A DNA stretch of 64,000 bases from Paraspadella gotoi. Taxonomy: Eukaryota > Chaetognatha. Below the pieces are notes generated by a model, which was given only the letters and a program-made list of their open reading frames with translations, did not search any database and was not told the origin of the DNA. The translations under genes were made by a program, and so were the position numbers. Of this stretch, positions 50,101 to 61,841 are shown piece by piece (positions within the stretch are counted from its first letter, which is position 1; every line of letters starts with the position of its first letter). The stretch spans positions 6,408,391 to 6,472,390 of the forward strand of contig CM119270.1 of NCBI GenBank assembly GCA_051294375.1. The letters run 5' to 3'.

Positions 50101-50338
50101 ATGAAGAGACAGTAATTAGTGATATGAGTTAGTGAATAGTGATAGAACCGTTCAATATAAGCAGTCCCTGAGCTTTGGATCAGGCTGTAACACCGCGTAT
50201 AGGCGGTTAAGCGCCCCGTCCCTCTTATCTGCCAGACGACCACCAGGCTAGAATCCCGGACCTTTGGGTTGGGAGGCGAATGTCTTGCCTCCGCGCAATG
50301 GCCACTGATGAACGGTTGGTGGATTTTAGTCCACCATA
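50101..50338 (+). mobile_element. SINE-like repeat, family 1
   Basis: Starts ATGAAGAGACAGTAATTAGT, has the core GGCGGTTAAGCGCCCCGTCC, a tRNA-like box around GCTAGAATCCCGG, and ends in a hairpin TGGTGGA-TTTTAG-TCCACCA. With 50525-50758 this is the best evidence for the full-length unit of about 235 bp. Confidence 0.8.
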
Positions 50339-50384
50339 TATCCTCCCCTCCGTAGGGAGAAGTCTGTTGCGTCACTTCAGTGAA

Positions 50385-50505
50385 TTGTTGTTGTTGGTGG
50401 AAAGTACGTCACCAAGTTGAGGCATGTCGCTTGATGTGTTGTGGGTGGAAAGTGCATCGCCAGGTTGAGGCATGTCGCTTGAAAGTGTTGTTGTTGCTGT
50501 TGTGT
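50385..50505 (+). repeat. Two tandem units between SINE copies
   Basis: Two units of about 58 bp sharing GGTGGAAAGT, TCRCCARGTTGAGGCATG and TCGCTTGA. They separate the two family-1 SINEs. Confidence 0.65.
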
Positions 50506-50524
50506 TCGGAAGTCGGGCTCACCA

Positions 50525-50758
50525 ATGAAGAGACAGTAATTAGTGATATGAGTTAGTGATAGAACCGTTCAATATAAGCAGTCCCTGAGCTTCGGATCAG
50601 GCTGTAACACCGGTTACAGGCGGGTTAAGCGACCCGTCCCTCTTAACTGCCAGACGACCACCGGGGCTAGAATCCCGGACTTTTGGTTGGGAGGCGAATG
50701 TCTTGCCTCCGGCACCAATGGCCGCTGATGAACGGTTGGTGGATTTTAGTCCACCATA
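50525..50758 (+). mobile_element. SINE-like repeat, family 1
   Basis: Second nearly full-length copy in the same orientation as 50101-50338, ending TTGGTGGATTTTAGTCCACC. Confidence 0.8.
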
Positions 50759-51269
50759 ATAATTTGATAAATTTATAAAATATTTATTAAAATGTTACTG
50801 GGATTCTTCGTTTCGCGCCAAATATAAAAGAATTTTCCGGTGAGGAGAAAGCGAATCGATGGACGAGTCCGTTCTGGAAGCGGAGATGAAGGAAGTTAAT
50901 AGAAAATGGGAGGAAAGAAGAAGTAAGAAGGAAGGAAATAGGATATTGGAAATAGGAAGGAGACGGGACGGGGGAAAGTAAAAACAAAAACAAAAACGAA
51001 ACTCGAAAGAGAAAAGAAGCAACAGGAGAGTAGAAAGGAAAAAAACAACGGGGGGAAAATGGAAAGAGAAGGAAAAAGAGAAAAGAAAACAAATTAATAT
51101 TCCAATAATAAAAAAGTATAGAGGGTGAAAAATGTTTGAGCGACTGAAAATGATGCGTAACTCATAAAATATATAGGGTATAAATATATAAGGGTAATGG
51201 GAATAGTTTTATTTTCAAAAATATTCTAGTTTTTGTTTTACTTTGTTTAGATATTTTTCTTGTTTATCT

Positions 51270-51528
51270 TTAAATTAAAAAAAAAGATGTACAGCCGTAT
51301 TTTAGTTTTTGAATCCGTTTTATGTTTTTTAGTTGTCACATGCTATTCAAACCAGCAATGATTAAGGACCACAAAATGTTATTAAAAATGGGCCTGACCG
51401 CAAAATGGCTTTTCTACCCTTTTTTGGTTCTTTTTTTCATTATCAACATTTTTAGAATAAGAAAAACGGATCATGAAACAGAAAGAAGAAACAGAGAAGT
51501 AGAAAGTAGAAATGGAAAAGAAGAATAA
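51270..51528 (+). pseudogene. Fragment of an XK-related paralogue
   Basis: From the ATG at about 51287 the sequence reads MYSRILVFESVLCFLVVT, closely matching MYSFVLLFESVLCFGIAT of the XK-like gene at about 54931-54984, also at the DNA level and including the upstream AAATTAAAAAAAAAG. An in-frame TGA follows; one frame over, KWLFYPFLVLFFIINIF resembles the next membrane helix. Surroundings are AT-rich with no other exon. It looks like a decayed relic of a tandem XK-like duplicate. Confidence 0.5.
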
Positions 51529-51925
51529 GGAAATGAAAACAGAAAAAATAAGAATTTATTCAGAGATGAGGAAGAAAAATTTTTTTAAGAGAAAAGTTAT
51601 TTGGAAGAATAAAGATTTGCTTAAATCTTGTCAAAAATCTAAAATCTTAATATTTTTTTAAATTTTTGACATGGCGTAATATATAACATATATAACCTAT
51701 ATATAACCTATATATAACTGAAGAGTTTGAGGTTGATAACTTCCATCAGCCAGCGACATATAATCTATAATCATCTATTCTTAATGTAGCTTAACCTTTT
51801 GATTAACCTGTAACCTTTCCACGAAACCGGCATATCTTATAGGTAGGTAATCAGTTCTGAACTTTTTAATAATAGAAATTGACATATCCAGGATCAAGAT
51901 TGGCAAACAGCGCCAAGGGTGAAAG

Positions 51926-52031
<106 letters not shown>

Positions 52032-52330
52032 TTTCAGCATCAGTTCAACTGCGCGGTTTTCTGAAAAAGGAAATCACTGTCGAATGTCGACCACGGCATT
52101 ACTTTACTTTACTTTACTTTACTTTACTTTACATTACTTTCTCTCCTCTCTAATTTCGAAAAATTTGCTTCAATATAGAATACGAATTTACAAAAAAAAT
52201 AGTTTTATAATATGATATAATATAAGTAGAGCTTATAATTAAAATCTGATAACCTCTGATAACCTCTGATAGCCATATTTTACAAACGAGCCCATTATCA
52301 GTTGAAATTCAGAATTATCATTATTATTAA

Positions 52331-52361
<31 letters not shown>

Positions 52362-52504
52362 TTCATTATAATTAGAATTAAAGATAAAATATGAGGTCCA
52401 GTAATTAAGGAACATAATGAGGCAACCTAAAAAAAAAAGAGCCGAGCAAATACATAAGGTACCATTATTTTACAGACTTTAACATTGGCTGATTTAGCTA
52501 CAAA

Positions 52505-53113
52505 ATGTCTATTCGAAAATACACGCCTTTGGTCTTTACAACTGTTCTCGCTATCCTCGACGTAACTACCGATATAAGGACAATTATATCGCACATTAGT
52601 TCAACCGATACATATGAAAACATATTTGGTTATTTTTTCTTGGGTGTATTCCTATTTCATTGCGTCATATCTACTTTCTACGGAATAAGGATCATTGGCA
52701 AACATAATAGTATTTTTAATAAGGTGTGGAAAAAACTAACGCAACGGATATTGACGACATTTTGTCATATTGTGGGATTGGCTGTCATTCCTATTACGTT
52801 TGACTTCTTTCTGACAACCAAAGAAGAAAATGTTCTGGATTGGGAATTCAAAAAAAATCATATTTTTAATTTGAATCTTATTCATACTTTTCTTGAATCT
52901 TTTTTACAATTGCTGCTACAAACGGGCTCTTCGTTTTATTCAATGCATTTTTCTAATAAGGAGCATTGCCTTCCAAGCGTGGACTCATTTGCTAAAATCT
53001 TCACGTCAAAAAGGGGTATAAAAGAAATGTCCATATCTTTGCCAGAGAGTAAAAACCCAAAAAAGTTTTGTCAGTACAATAACCTAATAGGGATGTTTAT
53101 AATTTTCAGTTAA
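52505..53113 (+). CDS. XK-related membrane protein, N-terminal exon
   Basis: Starts at an ATG (MSIRKYTPLVFTTVLAILDV) and is open for 202 codons. LAILDVTTDIRTI resembles the LD..TD motif of the first XK-family helix, and IHTFLESFLQLLLQTGSSFY matches the family's E-x-x-x-Q-L-L-L-Q signature. Several helices of 18-22 residues are visible. XK-related proteins are plasma-membrane proteins, some of which act in lipid scrambling; which role applies is unknown. The donor is not clear: candidates include GTACAA at about 53074 and GTAAAA near 53050, because the frame ends at TAA 53111-53113. The continuation is almost certainly at 54033-55801. Confidence 0.6.
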   Translation: MSIRKYTPLVFTTVLAILDVTTDIRTIISHISSTDTYENIFGYFFLGVFLFHCVISTFYGIRIIGKHNSIFNKVWKKLTQRILTTFCHIVGLAVIPITFDFFLTTKEENVLDWEFKKNHIFNLNLIHTFLESFLQLLLQTGSSFYSMHFSNKEHCLPSVDSFAKIFTSKRGIKEMSISLPESKNPKKFCQYNNLIGMFIIFS

Positions 53114-53549
53114 TTTTAAAGTATGTTGTGACAATTGCGGGGATTAGCTGTAATTATCAAGGTGCAGTAGAACGTATAACAGAGAACCAAACAGCTTTAA
53201 AGGCATTAGACTATACCTGTGGCGTGATGAAGTCTACCACGTCATGGTCTAGAAATAAATAAATGAACAATATCTACTGACACATATTTATAAAATATAA
53301 AAAGTCACTCCCAGTAATATTATGCTAAAAATTATACATAGGATGTAGAAAATCCAACTGTATGAATAAAATTAACAATTTGATAACCTCTTTATTGAAA
53401 GCGAATTTTTGCTCTTTATTTTCCAGACTATAATATAATTGTATAATGTATATATGTATATATATGTATAATGTATGTATATAATGTATATATAATATAT
53501 ATAATATATAATATAATTTGAATGGTATGAAACCCGGACGCAGGATTTG

Positions 53550-53593
53550 ACACCAAGTGACTTAAGTTCCGCAGCTCCAATGCCACTTGGTGT
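53550..53593. repeat. Interrupted palindrome
   Basis: ACACCAAGTG at 53550-53559 and its exact complement CACTTGGTGT at 53584-53593, 24 bases apart, inside the XK-like intron and just after a (TA)n-rich stretch. Could be a small foldback element. Confidence 0.6.
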
Positions 53594-54032
53594 AAAACCT
53601 AAGGTCCTAAATAACCGTTAATTGTCAATGGTAAGTTTAAATCGTATCAATAAATTTTTTTAGTTTCTGTTAAAATTTCTGACGTTCTTGAGTACTATTT
53701 AAAAAAAGAGAGAAAACATTTCGCTGATTTCTTTAAGCATAAGACATAAATGAGTAAGAATCTTTATCTAAGTTTCACTTTTAAATTTAAGTATTAACTA
53801 ATAAGATAAACCAACATGAATTACATATTAACCAGAATGCGACCTGAAACTTTCAGCGAAAGAATAATTCACCATTTGTAAAATTTAGCGTCTTTCACTC
53901 TCAGAATCATTCCTCCCTGTGTTATTTCAAGTAAGTTGCCACTAATTATATTTAAAATTTCTGTACATTAATCGTTCTATTTATGAGTACAATTTTCTCT
54001 TTGCGAGATAAGGACATCTCTTCAATCGTCAG

Positions 54033-55801
54033 AACTTGAATTGACCGGGTATTTGTTTGACTATGACAAAAAGAACGAAAGCCTTATACAAACGAATTTG
54101 AAATGTTCTTGCTCTCAAAAGAGTCATTATTTGCATTTTACGTTTGCTTGCAGATGGAATCTTCGGGAATTTAATATATTTTTCTCAATGGCCTTTTCCT
54201 CTACGACTTTGGTTTCGTTGGTGCTTCAAGCACGCAGTCCAAAAATATTAATTTTAAAAAAGGATGACTATTTAAGAAAATTCAGCAGATTTTTGGCAAG
54301 TATTCAAAGCAGTCTGGGACTCGGATTCGGCCTCTACTTAATTTTTTCCCACGTTCTAATTCATTCTTTCTGGTTTTTAATTTTTGCTCCGCTACTTCTT
54401 ATCCGTGTATTTACTCCCGCTGAATTATCTTTTTTCTTCAAGTCAGTCATGCAAAATAATGTTTTAAAAGAAAATCGGCGGTTATTTAACGAGGTGGATG
54501 ACACGATTCAAAGAATTGTTATGGTTCTTTTTAATTTTTTTATTATTTCTTTGGGAGTAACTTATAAACTCCATGGCCAAATGAGAAACCTAATGACGGG
54601 TCAAGTCTGGAAGCACTGGGCCCTGATTCATTTTAAAGCACGAATATTAGAAATTCGATTCGCTTCTCATAAGACGAACGATAATAAAAAAAATTACTAT
54701 GTAAAAGTTTTTACAGAAAAATGGAGAAATATTTATAATAATTACTATCTATCTTTAAGTCCGAGTCACCCTAAAACACCCATTTCTTTCAGAATCATTT
54801 TTCACGTGTACATGGGTAACGCGAATCTATTTATGCTGAAGGAAGAAATAATTTTCATGTTGCTCACCTTGGATATTTTATTATCTCTATTTGAAACAAT
54901 TATATTGTTTACCATTAAGTTTAGAAAAAAAATGTATAGCTTTGTTCTACTTTTCGAATCTGTTTTATGTTTTGGAATTGCAACTGGAATATATGCTGTC
55001 AATATACGCAGAGTGGAGGGACTTCAAAAAGTGTACATAGAAAGTCCAGATAGAAAAAAGGCTTTTCTTCTATCCAATTTTTTTTGGGTTGGTTTATCAT
55101 TTTTACTTTTACTCGCACTTAAAAAAATGTTTTCTTTGTTCCCCAAAAAAATAACTTGCTTTTTGCACATAATTTTCGGTTTGACTTCGTTTATATTTTT
55201 TCCATATTTGGTGTTTAAAAAAATTCGAGGAAGCTCTTACAAATTTGAATCAAAGGGATTATCACTGATCAATCAATGTCATACTAATGATCCCCATAGT
55301 CGCAAACTTCCATTGCATTCCTCTGAAAACATAATAAAAAGCCTTTATTATCATTATGCTCTCAATGAAAATTTTTTTTTCTTCATTTGCCTTTCATTTT
55401 TCCCATTTTTTAATTCATTGTTTGCCATAAGGGCAAAAAAAGAAAAATATGAGTTTTTCAAAAAACTTTTCTTCATTTTGCTATTTTCTTTGTTTTACAT
55501 TACTCTTTATTTATTTCTAAAATTATATGAGCAAAGCATGAAATCACTACTGAGTTATTCCCAATATGTAATCAATAAAAAAAATAATAATTTGTACTCG
55601 TATTTTTATCATTTGACGGTAGACCTAAATTGCTGTAAAACATTTTATCATTTAAACGTGAAAAACTGCCAAGTGCGCTTTATAAAAGAAATTACGCACA
55701 ATTTTACAAAATGGATAGATCAAGAAGTTACTAGCTATACAAACTTATCCAGCTTAATATTTCTAATATTACCTGGATTGCTCATTCTTTTACATGCCTA
55801 A
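54033..55801 (+). CDS. XK-related membrane protein, large C-terminal exon
   Basis: A 586-codon uninterrupted frame (first ATG 54041, TAA 55799-55801), rich in Phe, Leu, Ile and Lys with about ten candidate transmembrane helices. The first of them, FNIFFSMAFSSTTLVSLVLQ, corresponds to the helix following the Q-L-L-L-Q motif in XK proteins, so this exon completes 52505-53113. Acceptor candidates are TCGTCAG at about 54026-54032 and GCTTGCAG at about 54146-54153. Together about 780 residues, long for the family because of an extended C-terminal membrane half. It is far more AT-rich than the other genes here and lacks their small introns. A hammerhead-motif element sits on its stop codon (55794-55911). 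Confidence 0.6.
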
Positions 55802-55911
55802 TTTTATAAGTCTGATGAAGAATTGAATTTCAAAGTCGAAACATGTCCAATGTTAAAAAATAAATTGTTGCTTGAAATAATTAAAACTCTTTTTAATGCC
55901 TAATTTTATAA
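55794..55911 (+). mobile_element. 86-bp insertion with hammerhead-like core and 16-bp target duplication
   Basis: ATGCCTAATTTTATAA occurs at 55794-55809 and again at 55896-55911; between them 86 bp start GTCTGATGAAG. The core is CTGATGA (55812-55818), a stem with the same bulged A as in the 47671-47963 element, GAAA (55838-55841) and CATGTC (55842-55847). Stem I pairing is poor here, so this copy is probably inactive. The left target repeat contains the TAA stop of the XK-like gene. Confidence 0.6.
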
Positions 55912-57200
55912 ACTTTGGTAACTGATATTTTAAATTTATGCAAAACTAGCTTTAAATCCATTTTTCCTAACATTTCCAGTTTTTTTTAACAATAAATATT
56001 TTTGTCTTTTATGTAAATATTCAAACACTGTAATAATAGTTTCTTGTTTATAATTCAGTTAATCATATATATTTTTACTAAAAAAGTCATTAAATCATTG
56101 TCAGTTTACTAATTGATATAATCTTTACTAGAAATAAAAATGTTTGTATTTCATATATTTAATAGCCACATACATTCAGGGTTGGATTCAAAATCTAAAA
56201 AATCATTATTAAAAAGATATTCAGATTTCAGAACTTAAAATTTCACCCCACCAAATATATTTTTCTTTCCTTAATTTTTATTTTCCACTAAACTTGGCCC
56301 CAGTTTCTTTAAAAGCGCCTCTTAAGTATTGTTAAGGATTTAATCCAAGAATGTAATTTTTACCCTCATAACCAACCCAAGCTGTTACGAAATGAGTAGG
56401 CCAACCCAGCCCAGCCCTAATCCTTAATTCCCACGTAAAACCGAATCGAAAAATTGATCTCATCATTCACCCTAATTCATAACCAAATCTCTACAAAGAT
56501 CTATTTATAAACTAATCTGAAACCCTAACTACTAACCTAATTCCCTAGCCTAATTTTTAAAACATGGCCTTATGGGGACATAAGAGGTAAGACGAGTGAT
56601 TTATGTTATGCCTCACCCTTACATTTTTCAGTGTCTCACGATTTTCGTTTATCTTCGGTCAAAATTTTTTTCGCAGTATTGTTTTTGTCGATTTTGGAGA
56701 GAGAGAAAAGACGTTCTTGTCTTTATTTTTTTTGACCTTTTAACGTTTTGCCTGTCCCGAATATTTCTGGGATTTTTCTGGACAATAAAGTTTCTCTCTC
56801 TCTGCTTATACATCGTGACATTTTATTAATTATTAAACTTGAGATTCAGCGAAACATTAAATCGAAGTCACCCTTGTCAAACTCAAAGGTAGGGGCAACG
56901 TCTCGAACGCGCTACTCCAAGGCGTGAAGTCTCAGGAAAAATGTATTAATACCCTAAGAGAGATTATCATTCTCGGACTATCTAGCTCAAAAAGCAGAAG
57001 AGATGCGAGTCAGAGGAGAAGAGTACCAGAGTAAGAGCGAGGATAGAGGGCGAGATAGAGCGAGAGAGAAATTCGACGGTTCGACTCAACTTACCCAACG
57101 GTCGGTCAGTCGTCCGAAGTCGTCCTCGACCTCTACGGCCACAAATTTTTCTTTCCTTTCCTCCATCCCCGTTTCCTTTTCCTCCTTTTTCCTCTTTCTT
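55912..57200. other. AT-rich spacer; no supported gene
   Basis: Homopolymers and degenerate ACCCTAA-like runs near 56390-56560 that are too irregular for telomere repeat. A GTAAGT donor near 57087 on the minus strand, after FVAVEVEDDFGRLTDRW in one frame, may mark a further exon of the MDM1-like gene, but no acceptor fits. Confidence 0.4.
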
Positions 57201-57207
57201 TTCTCAC

Positions 57208-59359
57208 CTTCCCTCGTTCCTCTTCCTCCTCCCGCCAAACTCTTCCTCCTTCTGGTATTTGGGTTCCCAAAATTCCGCTTCTCTCGATTCCAGTTGGAAA
57301 GAATGAATTTTGGAGAAATTGTCGAGGACGAATCGATCGCGATATTTGGAGGCGGCGTCGGGGGTGGTGAGCCATCTAATCAATCAATCAATCAATTCAA
57401 ACAATCATAGGGTCGATTATTTAAAAATAAATAAATAAATAATATAAATCAATAAATTAATTAATCCACCATAAATCTTTCCATCAATAAACAAATGAGT
57501 GATATCAATCAAATTTAACAGCACAATTCTTTTGATAAAATAAATAAAACTAATCATGCGATGAATTTTGAAACAATAAAACAAACAATAAACAATAAAC
57601 AATAAATAATAAACAAACATATCCTCGGAAAATCTTTACCCGTTTTTCCTGACTCCGTCGTCGTCGTCGTCGTCGCCCCGTCTCTCGTGTCTCAGCACGT
57701 GCGGCTTGAATTTTCTCTTGTACTCGGAGGAATAGATTTTCTTCAAACTTCTGCGTGAGATTTTCGGTTCTCCTGAACAGAGGAGGTAATGAGCTTTTAG
57801 ATAATTTTTTCCATATACGTTGTCGCCGTCTCCGTCGTCTTTATCGTCGTCGTCGTCGTCGTCGTCGTCGTTTTCACGTTATACCCTCTTTGTTGTCGTC
57901 ACGTGGTTGCCTGCTCACCCCCTTGAATCCCCACTCCAGAAGATCCTTTCCAAGTCTCTTCGACTCCACCCGCTCCTGCTCCAGCCGCTGCATCGGCATC
58001 CGCTTCGGCGGCTGTCGACGCTGCTCCGCCGGGCTGAAGGTAGGCGGCGGCGGGGTGCCATCCGAACTTTTTGTTGTATTCGCTCGAAACGCAAGTGAAT
58101 TCTGAGGATAGAAAAAAGATCATGGATTTTTTTTGGAGAATCATAACAACGACGTACAAATAACAGAAAAAATAAATAAAAAAAATAATTTGGAAAGTTA
58201 AGTAAATTTAAATCTCCCAAAAAATATATACAACAATAAAGTCCTCGCCTTGATTCTTCGAATGCCTCAGATCGACGCTGCCTCCTAAAAACTTTTCTTT
58301 GTTCATCGCCGAAGATCGAAATTTGGCGGGAAACGAATTTCGGAGTAAATGGGGAGGAGGAGGAGGAGGAGGAGAAGAGAGGAAGTCGCTTTGCTGAGGA
58401 GAAAATAAGAAGCCAATTAAATTATTTTGCACGCTTCTATAATGTTAAATTGCTGTGAAAATTGTTTTCAAAACATTAAAGATAAGCGTTTTTATTCGAA
58501 TGCAACAAGGTTGATTCAGTACAAAAAACAAACAAAACATACATACATAAATCTGCAAAATAAAAAAAAAGTTTAAAAGAAAAGGGAGAGAGAAAAAAAA
58601 TGATAAAAAAGTAATAACAGTATAATAATATAATAATATTTAAAATTGTTTTCGTGTCGTAAAAAAGGGAAGAACGAAATTTTTCAAGAAATAAATCTTA
58701 GAAATAAAATTCTCATCTATTATGATAAATCAAAGTCAATATAAATTCGCAAATCTTAATATCCTTACTGTGGGAAGTCCTGCCGGACGCATGTTCTCCT
58801 TCTGCTTGGTTCGATGACTCCTTTGATGTCTGCATCGGCGATGATGCTTGACGATCGAGGATTGGTGCTTAATTTGCTTGGACGGAACCAAGCGTTCGAT
58901 GTGACTCTGTGGGGAAGCCAGAGCAAAAAAAAAAGAGATGAATTTAGCTTTGATATTAATCATTTAATTAAAATTTAATCATTGATGTGGGGAAAGTTAA
59001 ATTGAGTTTAACTTTAAGACAGACAATGAGACTCACCTTTTCCTTCCTCCCTTTCTCTCTCTCCTCCTTCGTTCCCTCTCTCCTCTCCCTCTCTTCCCTC
59101 CCCTTCTCCCCTCTCTCCTTCCCCCTCTTTCTCTCCTCTTCCTCCGCCGTCTTCCCCGTCAGCTTATATTCCGTCTTCGGCGCAGGAGACCCGGCAGCGC
59201 CGCGGCGATGCCATCTCGTCTGATTGTCGCCGAGAACTACGAAGTCTCGGCCGTCGACGCCGGACGAATTCCTCGCGGCGCCGAGACGCGAGGGCGGAGC
59301 TCGAGCGCCCGGCGCCGGAACGCGGCGCTTGGCTTGGATTGGAGGCTCTCGGCCGACGT
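57208..59359 (-). CDS. MDM1-like: MDM1-like centriole/microtubule-binding protein, partial
   Basis: Six minus-strand exons in phase: 59037-59359, 58769-58906, 58249-58393, 57919-58101, 57640-57772, 57208-57375. Family evidence: the degenerate S-E-Y-x-x-x-F motif that MDM1 repeats occurs as SSEYNKKFGWH, SSEYKRKFKPH and ASKYRDRFVLD, one per exon, with KTEYKLTGK as a weaker fourth; exon one also has EPPIQAKRRVPAPG, like the EP..I.KRRVP segment of MDM1. A long Glu/Arg/Lys stretch follows KTEYKL. Vertebrate MDM1 binds microtubules and limits centriole duplication; that function is inferred. The third exon fits only with a GC donor (AAG|GCGAGG at 58248), giving SKNQ-EFTCVSSEY. First and last exons are not identified. 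It diverges head-to-head from the lectin gene at 60898. Confidence 0.55.
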
Positions 59360-60897
59360 CTTTGGGGAGAGAGAGAAGAGAGGGGGGGAGAGAAAGGGGA
59401 GAGAAGAATCGGAGAGGGAAAAAGGAAGAAGAGAGGAAGAGAGGGAGGATCGAGAGATTAAAAAATAATTCATTAATGAGGAGTGGTCGTCGATACGAAC
59501 AAGGGTCATGTTTGCCTGAACCAAGGCTGGGTGGAATTAGAGTGCGACGGGGTATTGTCGAGATAGCATGAAAGGATATTATTTTAAATTAAAATGATTA
59601 TAATGGTTAGAATCTAAAAATAAATTCATCATTTACATGAATTTTTAATTTCCAGCGAAGTTTTTCCCGCGTTGCTTTCCCATCCATCTTCGAATCCAAC
59701 GGTCTTGAAAGGCAAGAGAAAAGCAAAATAAAAAGCAAAGGAAAAGCAAAATAAAAAGCAAAGGAAAAGCAAAATAAAAAGCAAAAAATAACACGTTTGG
59801 TTAAGAAAAAAATTTTTTTTTATAAAAAAATAAAAATTTTGACGAATATAACTAGTTTACACAAATAATTACTACTCACCCAACTCGTCATTTTTCTCCC
59901 GGGGACAGATTTTCCGTTGCTAAGATACAAAGAACTTTTAAACAAAAGACTTGAGTGGAAAGTTTAACCCATTCGACGGCGCTAGTGGTCTCTTAGAATT
60001 TCCGATTTGGAAAACTGTCATTTTGTTCATGAATGTGATTCGTCGGGGAGAAGAAAAATTAAGAAACTTGACGGAAAACATAAACGTAAAAGTCAATTCT
60101 AATTTTCTTCTCTGATAATTTTGTTAAATTTTGATGCTTTTTCTCTTTTTAAGTTTCTATTTCAATCTTACGAAAACTGGCAAGATTAAAATATAAAAAA
60201 AAGCTCAACTATTTAAAAACTAAGAAAAAAAAAGGTTTGTGAACAATCGAGAAGAATTTTGATCCTTTTCAAAGATAAAACTGTTTTTCTCTGATTCACT
60301 CTTGTTTACGAACATAAAACTTTTTTTCACTTTCATTTTTCTTTAAAAAAATTTCAAACACGCGAAATATCGATTCGAAAAAAAAGTATAGTAATCATCA
60401 TCCGACAAAATTCGTAAAAAGAAAAAGAATAAAAAAACTTGAAGGGAAAAATCTCTCGAAACTCCACGGGATTAAATTTAAACGAAGTCGGGTTATGGAC
60501 CAAACGGAAGGTAGACGCTATAAAAAAAAACAACAAAAAACCAACAAAAACTTCCTTTTTATTTGTGTGTGTGTGTTTGTTGAAAAAAAACAAAAACAAA
60601 CTACAATCAGGTTGTATTGTGTACTTATTTGTGCAAATATTTCTAGCTAAAGTTTAGTCTATAACTTGGATCATGACTTCCCAATTCCCATGTTCCCAAC
60701 TGTTTTTCGTTTCTATCGCCAATCATTTACCTTGCCTTGCTCTAAAGTTCATTTCGTATCTTGAATCATTTCTTTTTCATTTCCTTCCTACTTTTTATTT
60801 ATTCCCGATTCTCTGATTACTTTTTTTTTCCCCACCTTCCAACTTCCACCTCCCCCTTTATTCACTTCCCCCTGCGCCCCCCCTTTCCACCCTCCAG
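59360..60897. other. Spacer between divergent genes
   Basis: AT-rich. Holds three 24-25-bp units of AAAAGCAAAATAAAAAGCAA type at about 59711-59790. An ATG-ACG-AGT-TGG followed by GTGAGT on the minus strand at about 59880-59892 looks like a start exon, but its phase does not fit the next MDM1-like exon. Presumably contains both promoters; no motif stands out. Confidence 0.4.
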
Positions 60898-61749
60898 AGT
60901 GGTTCTACATCAGGAGTCGACTCAACGGCTTCGTGCTGGAGGAGATGGGGAAGGGAGAGGAGTTGATGTTGAACCCGGAAGCGGGGAGGGCGGGGCAGCG
61001 CTGGAGGTGGAAAGGAAATTCTCTCGTCAGTCAAAACGATCTGGCCATCGATCTCATGGTAAGGGAGGGTTGGTCACCTCATGGTAAGAGAAGGTGGGTC
61101 ACCTCATGGTAAGAGAGGGTGAGTCACCTCATGGTAAGGGAGGGTGGGTCACCTCATGGTTCAGAGATGAGTGAGTAAGTCATGCTAATTTTTTAAAATA
61201 AACAAATTAAAAACATAATTGTGAGATGCAAAGTTTAAATTGACTTTACGCTTGGGATATATAACGATTTTGATTTAATACAAATAATACGAAAAACAAG
61301 TTTTTAACTGAGGATGTGAAGACATTAAACATTTTTGTAGAGTTTGTTTTGCACGTTTTTAGCATTTTTTTATATTTAAAAAAAACTTTTAAGGGTTTTA
61401 AATATCTTTTCGCCATGATGAACGAGGAAGCAAAGGCGAGATCTCGGGGATGATCCAATGGCGCGATTATTTAAAATCCAGTTACATCAGATGATCTTTT
61501 GTTTGTCAACGAAATTTGGTTTTTCGCTTTCTTCTATTTATTCTTCAGTTTTATTCATTGTTTTATTCTCTCAGTTTTATGTTCCCTGGTCCCCGGAAAA
61601 CCGCGTAAAAAATGATTCCACGAAAACAAAAGAACAAAAGCCAACTTTTAAAATGAAAAAAAATCTTTTTTAACTTAGTGGGAATGAAAAATCGTAAAAA
61701 ATCACGAGCGAAGGGCCGAAGCAACGGTCGTTTTTTTCAGTTTTCATTC

Positions 61750-61841
<92 letters not shown>

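Noticed and set aside
56390-56560. CCCTAA-like runs as interstitial telomere repeat
   Set aside because: Irregular spacing and mixed units; not a tandem array.
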